Source of the DNA: Larsenimonas salina
Lineage (GTDB): Bacteria > Pseudomonadota > Gammaproteobacteria > Pseudomonadales > Halomonadaceae
Assembly (NCBI RefSeq): GCF_023736155.1
Contig: NZ_JAMLJJ010000004.1
Coordinates: 1-64,000 of the forward strand
DNA length: 64,000 bases
Reading direction: 5' to 3'
Positions 16,691-24,163 of this stretch are shown here, piece after piece. Below the pieces are notes generated by a model that was not told the origin of the DNA, made no database searches, and saw only the letters and a list, made by a program, of their open reading frames with translations. The position numbers and the translations under genes are program-made. Each line of letters starts with the position of its first letter. Position 1 is the stretch's first letter.

Positions 16691-17839
16691 TTATAGGCCG
16701 TCTTCCACCCATTGAAACCCGAGCGCACGAATCGAGTCCGCCTGCTCACGCGATCCATAGACAACGGTAGATCCGAACTCGCGACGCTCTGGATACTCCT
16801 TGCGATAGCGATCAAAGCCTGTAGCCACACCAAAGCGTCGGCAGTAGCGGTCAAAAAGATCCGCATCCCGGCGCACATCAAAGATGGCGTGTGAAAGCGC
16901 CTGCCATAGCCTCTGGGGCGACGCCTCCGCCTGTCCGACGCCCAGAGTGGCCACCACGGGGGGCGCCAGTACATCGGCAAGTTCTACCTCGGCCGTGACA
17001 CCCGCCCACTCCGTAAACGCCTCATACAGCATCATCGTGCCACGAAGACGGCCTTCGAGGCTGTAGCCCGCGATGTGCGGCGTGGCCAGATCGACCCGTT
17101 GACGCAGTGCGTCATCGATGTCGGGCTCGTTTTCCCACACATCCAGCATGACCGTTAGATCTCCCGCGCGCTCAAGACGCGCACCAAGCGCGGCCGTATC
17201 GATGCAACTGCCCCGCCCTGCGTTCAAAAGCCAGGTTCCAGGCGAAAGCGCCTCGATGCGCGCCGCGTCCAGCAGATGATGGGTCGGATGGGCACCATCA
17301 CGAACAAGTGGCGTATGACAGCAAATCACCGAGCTGCGCGCCAAAAGCTCATCAAGCGCCACAAAGTGTTCCGTATCGCCTTCCCGCTCGGCCCTCGGCG
17401 GGTCGCAGGCCAGCACGGAAAGCCCAAGCGCTTCAAGGCGCGCCACCAGCCGCCCACCGACCTGCCCGACGCCGACCACCCCGATGGTCTTGTCGCTGAT
17501 CTGGCACTGCTCGCGCTGACACGCAAGCAACAGACTCGAGAGCACGTAGTCCACCACACCTTCCGCGTTGCAGCCCGGCGCGTGCACCGCAGGGATACCG
17601 GCGGCGTGCAAGCCCTCGAGGTCAAGATGGTCGGTGCCGATCGTGGCCGAACCGACAAACCGAACCGGCGTCCCCTCAAGCAGCGCCGGATCGACCTGCG
17701 TCACCGAACGCACCAGCAGCACATCGGCGTGTAAAAGCTGGTCTCGGCTCACGTGGCGACCATCCACACGAGTCACATGACCATGGCGCCCGAAGGTCGC
17801 TTCGATGCCGGGCATGTTCTGATCGGCAATGATGTTCAT
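16691..17839 (-). CDS. pdxB: 4-phosphoerythronate dehydrogenase PdxB
   Basis: The second enzyme of the DXP-dependent pyridoxal phosphate pathway, which oxidises 4-phosphoerythronate. It is a 382-residue D-2-hydroxyacid dehydrogenase. The Rossmann motif is GVVGVGQVGGRL, the catalytic Arg lies in LLNAGRGSCID, the Glu in WENEPDI and the His in ATPHIAGYS. The N-terminus IIADQNMPGIEATFG and the C-terminal dimerisation region are characteristic of PdxB rather than of SerA. It is divergent from the WGR-like gene. Confidence 0.96.
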   Translation of the reverse strand: MNIIADQNMPGIEATFGRHGHVTRVDGRHVSRDQLLHADVLLVRSVTQVDPALLEGTPVRFVGSATIGTDHLDLEGLHAAGIPAVHAPGCNAEGVVDYVLSSLLLACQREQCQISDKTIGVVGVGQVGGRLVARLEALGLSVLACDPPRAEREGDTEHFVALDELLARSSVICCHTPLVRDGAHPTHHLLDAARIEALSPGTWLLNAGRGSCIDTAALGARLERAGDLTVMLDVWENEPDIDDALRQRVDLATPHIAGYSLEGRLRGTMMLYEAFTEWAGVTAEVELADVLAPPVVATLGVGQAEASPQRLWQALSHAIFDVRRDADLFDRYCRRFGVATGFDRYRKEYPERREFGSTVVYGSREQADSIRALGFQWVEDGL

Positions 17840-17987
17840 GAAGTCATCCTTTGCATGCGCAGGTTTTCAATCGGTGTGCCGGCAGCTCAGGGTTTAGAGT
17901 GACCGACAATGAAGTTACAATTCAGACGGTTATAATCAAAACGACGATGGCGACCCGCTGACGGCCCGCCCCTGTGGAGTGACTTGG

Positions 17988-18266
17988 GTGATTATTCGCT
18001 GGGAAAATGAACATGACTACGTACTGGTGCATGTCCATCAGGACATGTTCGGCGACTGGATCGTCACCCGCGCCTGGGGCCAGATCGGCACGCAGTTCGG
18101 CGGCCTGAAGCACATGCTCGCCGACGGCTACGATCAGGCCATGCTGTGGGTGGAAGACATCGATCATATTCAGCTGTCGCGCCACTTCAAGAAGGTCCTG
18201 GAAACCCAGGACCACACACCGGAAGCGCAGGACGCCATGCGTCAGCTCTCACTGCTCGACCCATGA
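17988..18266 (+). CDS. Small WGR-domain-like protein
   Basis: 92 residues, dominated by one WGR-like domain: IIRWENEHDYVLVHVHQDMFGDWIVTRAWGQIGT, with the W-G dipeptide followed by the G-rich turn that names the domain. WGR domains occur alone or fused to nucleic-acid-related enzymes, and no function is known for the stand-alone form. I chose GTG at 17988 because GGAG lies exactly 8 bases before it; a GTG at 17979 is also open. The last 25 bases overlap the 3' end of rlmKL, which runs the other way. It is divergent from pdxB. Confidence 0.8.
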   Translation: MIIRWENEHDYVLVHVHQDMFGDWIVTRAWGQIGTQFGGLKHMLADGYDQAMLWVEDIDHIQLSRHFKKVLETQDHTPEAQDAMRQLSLLDP

Positions 18267-20428
18267 CGAATGAAGAACACGTGATGAATGTTCGACCGGC
18301 GCTTGAAGTCCGGGTCGAGCATTGAAGCCCCACCGGGCGTCACCGAGTATTGCTGCTCGATGGCGTCATCGAGCTTGAAGCGGCGAAGGTTGTTTGAAAA
18401 CAGCAGCACGCCGCCCGGCGCCAGCCGCGCCATCGCCCGCTTGATCAGCTCACCGTGATCGCGCTGAATATCGAGCACCCCGGCCATTTTCTTGGAATTC
18501 GAAAACGTCGGCGGATCCATGAAGATCACATCGAATTGAGCCCGGGCACTTGAGAGCCACTCGAAGCAGTCAGCGCGCTCGAGCACGTGGCGCCTCAAAT
18601 CCAATCGGTTCAGGCGGTAGTTCTCTTCCGCCCAACTCAGGTAGGTGTTGGACATGTCGACGCTGACCGACGACCGGGCACCGCCGAGCGCGGCATGCAC
18701 AGTCGCGGTAGCCGTATAGCAGAACAGGTTCAACACGCGCGCGCCGTCGGCGTGCTCGCGCAGCCAGCGCCTGGCCGGACGGTGGTCCAGAAAAAGCCCT
18801 GTATCCAGAAAGTCCTTCAAGTTGAGCTTGAATCGCGCAGGGCCTTCGGTTGCAATCACACTGTGACGGCTCTTTCCCTGACGCTCATACTGCTCGCGGC
18901 CTTTCTGGGGTTTGCGGGTCTTCAAGTGGACGTTTTCAGGCGCCACCTCGAGTACCTGCGTCACGGCGCTGACGGCGTCCAGCAACCGGCGCTCGGCCTG
19001 AGCCGCATCAATGCTCTTGGGCGGGGCGTACTCCTGGATGTGCACGTGATCGCCGTAGATATCCACGGCCACCGCGAATTCGGGCATATCGGCGTCATAC
19101 AGCCGGTAGCAGCCGATCTCCTTCGTGCGAACCCACTTCGAAAGCTGCTTGCGATTCTTGATCAGCCGATTGGCAAACATCTGCGCCTGCTCGCTCAGAC
19201 GCAGGCGTGGCGTCTCGGTTTCTTGAGCCTCGCCGTCTGTCTGAACAGGCTGCGGGCGCACGGAGCACAGCAGCAGCTTGCACTCGAGCGCGCCGTTTCG
19301 AAAGCTGTAGCGCTTGTCGGCCTTGAGCCCCATGCGGTGGCCAAGCTCAGGATTGCCGGTAAAGACTGCCAGCCGCCAGTGCTCTCCGAGCGCCTTGGCC
19401 AACTGCCCCAGTGTTTCATACAGCGGAATCAGCTCGGGCACGTCACCGATACGCTCGCCGTAAGGCGGGTTGGTCATTATCCAGCCACTGCGTTCCTCGA
19501 GCCGATCCGGAGTCCAATCGGCAAGCGCGCCGCGCTCGAACGCTACCAGGTGACTGACCCCGGCGCGCTTGGCGTTTGTACGGGCGGCCTCGACCGCACG
19601 AGGATCGCGATCCGCGCCGTGCAGTGTAAATCGGGAACGCTTTAAATTACGCGAGGTGCTGGCCCGCGTTTCAGTCACGATCTCGGTCCAGAGCGTCGCG
19701 TCATGGCCTGCCCACTCAAGACAGCCAAACCGCTCTCGAAACGCATTGGGGGCGGCTCGGGCCGCCATCAGCGCAGCCTCGATCACCAGCGTCCCCGAAC
19801 CACACAGCGGGTCGAGCAAGGTGTCTTCCTCGCTTCGCGTCGGCCAACCCGCCCGCACTAGAAGCGCTGCTGCCAGATTCTCCTTGAGCGGGGCCTGGCC
19901 ACCATCAAGTCGGTAGCCGCGAAGGTGCAGGCTGTCTCCGGCCATATCGAGGCCGATCATCAGACGCTCGCGATGAAAATGGGCGTAGATTCGGCTGTCG
20001 GCATGCTTTGGATCGACCTCAAGGCGCTCGTCGAAATGCGCGCTCCAGCGGTCATTGACGCCGTCCTTGATCTTTTGTGCGCCGAACATGGTGTGTCGAA
20101 CTTCATCACTCTTGCCATGAAAATCGACGCGAATTCGCCGTCCGGGCAGCAGGACGTTTTCCCATGGAATCTGACTGCTGAGCGCTGTCAGGTCATCACC
20201 GGTCACGGCGTCGCCATGGACAAGCACCAAAATGATTCGGTTGGCCAGGTATGAGCCGAGCAGCGCCCTGTAGAGCGTTGCCTGCGCCATCTGGGCAAAG
20301 ACCGCCGCAGGAGCTGTACGCTCAACGGTTGCGCCCAATGCAGTCAGTTCATCGGACAGCAGTGATTCCAACCCCCAGGGGCAGGTCACGCAGTAAGTGT
20401 TAGAGTCGATCGAGGCGTCTGATGTCAT
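18242..20428 (-). CDS. rlmL: Bifunctional 23S rRNA methyltransferase RlmKL (m2G2445 / m7G2069)
   Basis: 728 residues with the fused architecture. At the N-terminus is a THUMP region, then the RlmL Rossmann methyltransferase with LLDPLCGSGTLVIEAA and the catalytic NPPYGERIG. The C-terminal half is RlmK, with ARVLNLFCYTATATVHAA, a DMSNTYLSWAEENYRLN segment and FMDPPTFSNSK. The enzyme modifies helix 74 of 23S rRNA during 50S assembly. Its last codons overlap the WGR-like gene on the other strand. Confidence 0.96.
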   Translation of the reverse strand: MTSDASIDSNTYCVTCPWGLESLLSDELTALGATVERTAPAAVFAQMAQATLYRALLGSYLANRIILVLVHGDAVTGDDLTALSSQIPWENVLLPGRRIRVDFHGKSDEVRHTMFGAQKIKDGVNDRWSAHFDERLEVDPKHADSRIYAHFHRERLMIGLDMAGDSLHLRGYRLDGGQAPLKENLAAALLVRAGWPTRSEEDTLLDPLCGSGTLVIEAALMAARAAPNAFRERFGCLEWAGHDATLWTEIVTETRASTSRNLKRSRFTLHGADRDPRAVEAARTNAKRAGVSHLVAFERGALADWTPDRLEERSGWIMTNPPYGERIGDVPELIPLYETLGQLAKALGEHWRLAVFTGNPELGHRMGLKADKRYSFRNGALECKLLLCSVRPQPVQTDGEAQETETPRLRLSEQAQMFANRLIKNRKQLSKWVRTKEIGCYRLYDADMPEFAVAVDIYGDHVHIQEYAPPKSIDAAQAERRLLDAVSAVTQVLEVAPENVHLKTRKPQKGREQYERQGKSRHSVIATEGPARFKLNLKDFLDTGLFLDHRPARRWLREHADGARVLNLFCYTATATVHAALGGARSSVSVDMSNTYLSWAEENYRLNRLDLRRHVLERADCFEWLSSARAQFDVIFMDPPTFSNSKKMAGVLDIQRDHGELIKRAMARLAPGGVLLFSNNLRRFKLDDAIEQQYSVTPGGASMLDPDFKRRSNIHHVFFIRHGSSSES

Positions 20429-20597
20429 GGTGCTAAGTTACCGGCTGAGAAAGAGTTTATCGATGTCGACCGCACGTATATTACAAAAAGAAGTAAACGG
20501 GCATATTCATATGACAATTTAATGTTCGACACTGGTTATCATTTTCGCTAAAGATGAAAGAGGTAGCTACCCAAACGCAAGTCGCGACGAACCACGC

Positions 20598-20615
20598 GAT
20601 CGCCCTGAGGCGATC
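20598..20615 (+). promoter_or_regulatory. Stem-loop in the rmf leader
   Basis: A perfect 7-bp stem GATCGCC / GGCGATC with a CTGA loop lies 29 bases before the rmf start codon and just ahead of the ribosome site AAGAGG. It could affect rmf mRNA stability or translation. Function is inferred only from position. Confidence 0.45.
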
Positions 20616-20644
20616 ACTTTCTTGGTGACACAAGAGGTTATCCG

Positions 20645-20851
20645 ATGAAACGTCAGAAACGAGATCGGCTACAGCGTGCTTTTTTCCAGGGCTACAAGGT
20701 CGGTGTGACCGGACGGTCTAAAGATTATTGCCCGAGCCAGGACGTCAACATTCGCGAGCAGTGGATGAGCGGTTGGCGTGAGGGCCGAGGTGACCAGTGG
20801 TCCGGCATGACCGGTATTTCCGGTATTCATAAAACCCCGATGGCGTATTGA
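20645..20851 (+). CDS. rmf: Ribosome modulation factor Rmf
   Basis: A 68-residue basic protein that dimerises 70S ribosomes into inactive 100S particles in stationary phase. The family pattern is clear: MKRQKRDRLQRAFFQGYKVG at the start, CPSQDVNIREQWMSGWREGR in the middle. It is slightly longer at the C-terminus than the E. coli protein (55 residues). The start has AAGAGG about 8 bases upstream. A terminator follows. Confidence 0.96.
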   Translation: MKRQKRDRLQRAFFQGYKVGVTGRSKDYCPSQDVNIREQWMSGWREGRGDQWSGMTGISGIHKTPMAY

Positions 20852-20898
20852 TTCCCTGAACCTCTACCCGTACACCGGCACGCAAGTGAACGCCAAAC

Positions 20899-20925
20899 AA
20901 GGGTCCGCCTGTCAGCGGGCCCTTT
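20899..20925 (+). terminator. Terminator between rmf and pyrD
   Basis: AAGGGTCCGC pairs with GCGGGCCCTT (one G-T pair) around a 6-base loop, followed by a short T-rich stretch. It serves rmf and can also be read as a hairpin downstream of pyrD. Confidence 0.65.
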
Positions 20926-20999
20926 CTTGTTGAGTGCACTTGCAAAGCCTTAAGCGCACTTGCACAGCACGGCCTGACCTGCGTCATTAATCGCGCTGA

Positions 21000-22013
21000 T
21001 CACTCACCCAGTGCGCGACGACACTCTCCGACCAGCTCCGGCCCACGATAGATCAACCCCGAATAAAGCTGGACGAGATCGGCCCCGGCCCGACGCTTTT
21101 CGAGCGCGTCTGCGCCTGAGAGAATCCCACCCACACCGATGATCGGCATGTCAGGCAACTCCGAGCGAAATCGTTCAATGATCCGCGTTGATGCTTCGCG
21201 CACCGGAGCACCAGACAGCCCACCCTGCTCACTGCCGTGCTCAAGCGCTGCCACCGTGCTTTTATCGACGGTGGTATTGGTCGCGATCAACCCATCGATC
21301 GCCTGCGCCTTGAGACACTGTGCAACCAGTACCACTTCCTCGTCAGTCATATCCGGCGCGATCTTGACCACCAGCGGCACTCGCCGGCCGGCCGCCTGGT
21401 CCAGTCGAGCACACTGCTCGCGCAGCTGACCCAGCAAGCGGTCCAGATGATCGCCGAACTGAAGTGTTCGAAGCCCGGGCGTATTGGGCGATGAGATATT
21501 GACCGTAACGTAATCGGCGCTGCCATGAACCGCGTTCAAGGCGGTCAAATAATCGTGGACAGCGTCCTCGACCTCGGTGGTGAGGTTCTTGCCGATGTTG
21601 ATGCCGATGACGCCGTCGTAGCGGCTGGCATCGACCTGGCGCACCAGATGCGCAACGCCTGCGTTATTGAACCCCATTCGATTGATGATCGCCTGACGCT
21701 CTGGCAGCCGAAACAGCCGGGGTTTCGAGTTGCCCGCCTGCGGTCTGGGCGTCACCGTGCCAACTTCGACGAACCCGAAGCCGAGCGCGCCGAGGCCGTC
21801 CAGATGATCGGCATTCTTGTCGAGGCCAGCGGCCAGCCCGACTCGGTTCGGAAAGCGCAGTCCCATGAGTTCGACCGGCGTACCGTCAGATTCGACGCCT
21901 GCCAGACGGTGACTCATGTTGAAACGATGCGCCTGATCGAGCATCGACAGGGTCAGACCGTGCGCGACTTCAGGGTCCAGACGAAATAGCCAGGGGCGTG
22001 CCAGCGAATACAT
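21000..22013 (-). CDS. pyrD: Dihydroorotate dehydrogenase (quinone), class 2
   Basis: The fourth step of pyrimidine synthesis, bound to the inner membrane and coupled to quinones. The N-terminal helix MYSLARPWLFRLDPEVAHGL is the class 2 membrane-association segment. FMN and substrate motifs include NRVGLAAGLDKNADH, GFVEVGTVTPRPQAGN, INRMGFNNAG, VNISSPNTPGLR (catalytic Ser) and LIATNTTV. I use ATG at 22013 because the family begins there; an ATG 21 bases upstream is also in frame. Confidence 0.96.
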   Translation of the reverse strand: MYSLARPWLFRLDPEVAHGLTLSMLDQAHRFNMSHRLAGVESDGTPVELMGLRFPNRVGLAAGLDKNADHLDGLGALGFGFVEVGTVTPRPQAGNSKPRLFRLPERQAIINRMGFNNAGVAHLVRQVDASRYDGVIGINIGKNLTTEVEDAVHDYLTALNAVHGSADYVTVNISSPNTPGLRTLQFGDHLDRLLGQLREQCARLDQAAGRRVPLVVKIAPDMTDEEVVLVAQCLKAQAIDGLIATNTTVDKSTVAALEHGSEQGGLSGAPVREASTRIIERFRSELPDMPIIGVGGILSGADALEKRRAGADLVQLYSGLIYRGPELVGECRRALGE

Positions 22014-22104
22014 GGCGGGAAACTCTCGGTTCATTGAACGAGCGCTGGAGTATACGGGGCCGAACGCCCGACGTCATCATCGAGCCGGCCCCGGGTACGC
22101 CCTG

Positions 22105-23130
22105 TCAGGACGCGTCTTGTTGACGAATGCGCAATGTGAAGGAGTTGGTGCCGGATTGCGCCGAGCCGTACTTCTGGCCCTCGACGTGAACGGTATAGAC
22201 ACCGGGCTCGAGACGGGTCGTCAGATCGAAATCGCCATCGCCCCCGGTACCTGCATCCTCGGCCACCACGCGACCGTCTTGGTCGAGCAGACGCACCTTG
22301 AGGCGGTAAGTGCCACGGTAACCGCCGAACGTGGCGCTTTCGACGTGCACCTGACCGGCCTTGACGACTTCGAACTTGAGCACATCGCCGTTGGTTCGAA
22401 TCGGCACTTCGCGAACGATGGTGCGCTGCGCGGGCTCTGCCTGGGCATTCGCAGGCTGCGCACCTTCTGACTGAACAGGGGCACTCGCGCGCTCGCGCTC
22501 AACGGAGGCGGCCTCGGCGGCACTTGCTGACGGCGCGCCCGCCTCACCAGAGCGTTCAGACATTGAACTGGAAGACGCCACGGCCGCAGACGAAGCCGCT
22601 GTAGCCGCCGGCGCCAGACGCGTGACCCGATTACTGTCGGAAAGCCCCTGAGTGCGCCCATCGTTTGACGCCATGTTGCGGACCCACACCGTGACCGACT
22701 GATTGCCATCACGGGCAGGGCTAAAGCGCTTGCCGGTGACCGTGACGGTATATTTGCCGGGCGTCAGGTGATGCGCGATGTCGAAACCGCTTGAGTCATC
22801 GGAACCCTCATCGCGGGCCAGCACCTCGCCCTCTGCGTTCTTGAGCACCGCCGAAATACGGTAGTTGCCGTTTTCGCCAGGAAAGCTTTGACTGCTGATT
22901 CGGTAGTCTCCGGCCTTGGCAACGTCGAAGTCGTGATCCACGGGGCGATTGCCCAGAAAGATGGTCTGACTCATGGCGTCACTGGACGGTTTCAAATAGC
23001 CCGAGACATCGACCTGACTCGCGGCATGCTCGGTTCGCTCAAGGGCCGGACTGTCGGCAAACACCGGTGTCGTCGCACTCAATACGCACATGCCGGCGCC
23101 CAGCATCCATGGAAAATAACGCACGTTCAT
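22105..23130 (-). CDS. Secreted protein with two PPC-like beta-sandwich repeats
   Basis: 341 residues with a signal peptide ending near TPVFA. Two related domains of about 100 residues can be seen. The first runs from about residue 60 to 150 (HDFDVAKAGDYRISSQSF ... FDIAHHLTPGKYTVTVTGKRF) and the second from about 245 to 335 (LKFEVVKAGQVHVESATF ... FDLTTRLEPGVYTVHVEGQKY). A linker rich in Ala, Ser and Glu (about 170-235) joins them. The pattern resembles bacterial pre-peptidase C-terminal (PPC) domains, which bind ligands or sugars outside the cell. No catalytic domain is present. Function is unknown. Confidence 0.75.
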   Translation of the reverse strand: MNVRYFPWMLGAGMCVLSATTPVFADSPALERTEHAASQVDVSGYLKPSSDAMSQTIFLGNRPVDHDFDVAKAGDYRISSQSFPGENGNYRISAVLKNAEGEVLARDEGSDDSSGFDIAHHLTPGKYTVTVTGKRFSPARDGNQSVTVWVRNMASNDGRTQGLSDSNRVTRLAPAATAASSAAVASSSSMSERSGEAGAPSASAAEAASVERERASAPVQSEGAQPANAQAEPAQRTIVREVPIRTNGDVLKFEVVKAGQVHVESATFGGYRGTYRLKVRLLDQDGRVVAEDAGTGGDGDFDLTTRLEPGVYTVHVEGQKYGSAQSGTNSFTLRIRQQDAS

Positions 23131-23200
23131 GACTTCCTCACTGTTCGGGCCAAAGGGTTGGCGTTTTTATCGTACACCCGCAGATGACGTTGCCGACACC

Positions 23201-24052
23201 TTACTGGCCTCCCCCATCAAGCACAATGGCGTCGCCCACGTTGATCACCTCACCCGCGCCGTGTTCGAGCACAGCATTTTCACCGAAAAAGGCCCCGGGC
23301 TGGTCGACGTTGCCCATTGTCGCGAGCGTCTTGAGTGGTTCCTTTCCAGCAACCACACCGCGCGCCTGATCAACCGTTGTGATCTTGCAGCGTTTGCACG
23401 GCTTGCAAAGCCTGAGGGCGTACTGGCCGTGGCAGGCGGCAACGCCAGTCACGCCGTGTTCACTCCAGGCGGCCAGCTCATCGCCCTTCAGCACGATGTT
23501 GGGCCGAAAGCGGTTCATCGAAAGGGGTGATTCTGCGTTGATGCGCGCGTTGAGTGCCTCGAGCGAGGACTCGAACGCCACCAGAAAGGGAAAGCCATCG
23601 GCGAACCCGGTACGGTGCACTTCGTCGGCCTTCAAAACATCGGGCTCAACCCGGCGTTGATTGTTCTCAGGCACCCGAATGAGCCTGAGCGCTTCCCCCT
23701 TGTGCGCCCCCAGCCGCTCGGTCAGCCAGCGCGCTACCTCATCGCCTTGGTCGATGCCTGTCACCCGCTCCTTGAAGAGCATCGCCTCGACCGTTGGGCC
23801 ATGGGCTGTCGTCGAAAGCTCAACCGTTTCGCCTCGGGCGTCGGAAAGCACAAGGCACTCACCCCCAACGGACGCCGTGAGAGTGGCCATTGCCGGACAG
23901 ACCCGCTGGGACATGAACTGACCCGACGTCTCAGAAATAACCATCCAGCGTCGGTCGAGCGCCAACCCCTCCCAGGTAAGCTCGGCCGATTCAAGCGCTA
24001 CGCCCGCCATCGACTTCACCGGATAGATATAAAGTGCCGCTACCTCCGCCAT
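23201..24052 (-). CDS. MOSC-domain protein (YcbX-like)
   Basis: About 283 residues. The MOSC N-terminal beta-barrel is seen in ALYIYPVKSMAGVALESAELTWEGLALDRRWMV, and the MOSC domain in RFRPNIVLKGDELAAWSE followed by LRLCKPCKRCKITTVDQARG, whose Cys residues include the predicted molybdenum-cofactor sulfur carrier. E. coli YcbX detoxifies N-hydroxylated base analogues. YcbX has a C-terminal 2Fe-2S ferredoxin domain, which is absent here, so this is the short form. ATG at 24052 has GAGGCGGG just before it; the 19 residues that would precede it overlap the gdhB terminator and are unlikely to be translated. Confidence 0.88.
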   Translation of the reverse strand: MAEVAALYIYPVKSMAGVALESAELTWEGLALDRRWMVISETSGQFMSQRVCPAMATLTASVGGECLVLSDARGETVELSTTAHGPTVEAMLFKERVTGIDQGDEVARWLTERLGAHKGEALRLIRVPENNQRRVEPDVLKADEVHRTGFADGFPFLVAFESSLEALNARINAESPLSMNRFRPNIVLKGDELAAWSEHGVTGVAACHGQYALRLCKPCKRCKITTVDQARGVVAGKEPLKTLATMGNVDQPGAFFGENAVLEHGAGEVINVGDAIVLDGGGQ

Positions 24053-24076
24053 ACCCGCCTCATTTTCCCGTTCAAT

Positions 24077-24103
24077 AAAAACGGCGCTCACATGAGCGCC
24101 GTT
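24077..24103 (-). terminator. Terminator of gdhB
   Basis: On the minus strand ACGGCGCTCA and TGAGCGCCGT form a perfect stem with a minimal loop, followed by TTTTATT. It lies 60 bases after the gdhB stop codon. Confidence 0.85.
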
Positions 24104-24163
24104 GTTCACTCCGTAAACCGACGCTCAGTATACCGAACGCGATTCACGCTTTGGGCCAGGAGA

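Noticed and set aside
16691-24109. Search for phage, transposase or defence genes among the hypothetical proteins
   Set aside because: All genes here are housekeeping or small conserved proteins; no integrase, transposase, nuclease or toxin-antitoxin pair was recognised.
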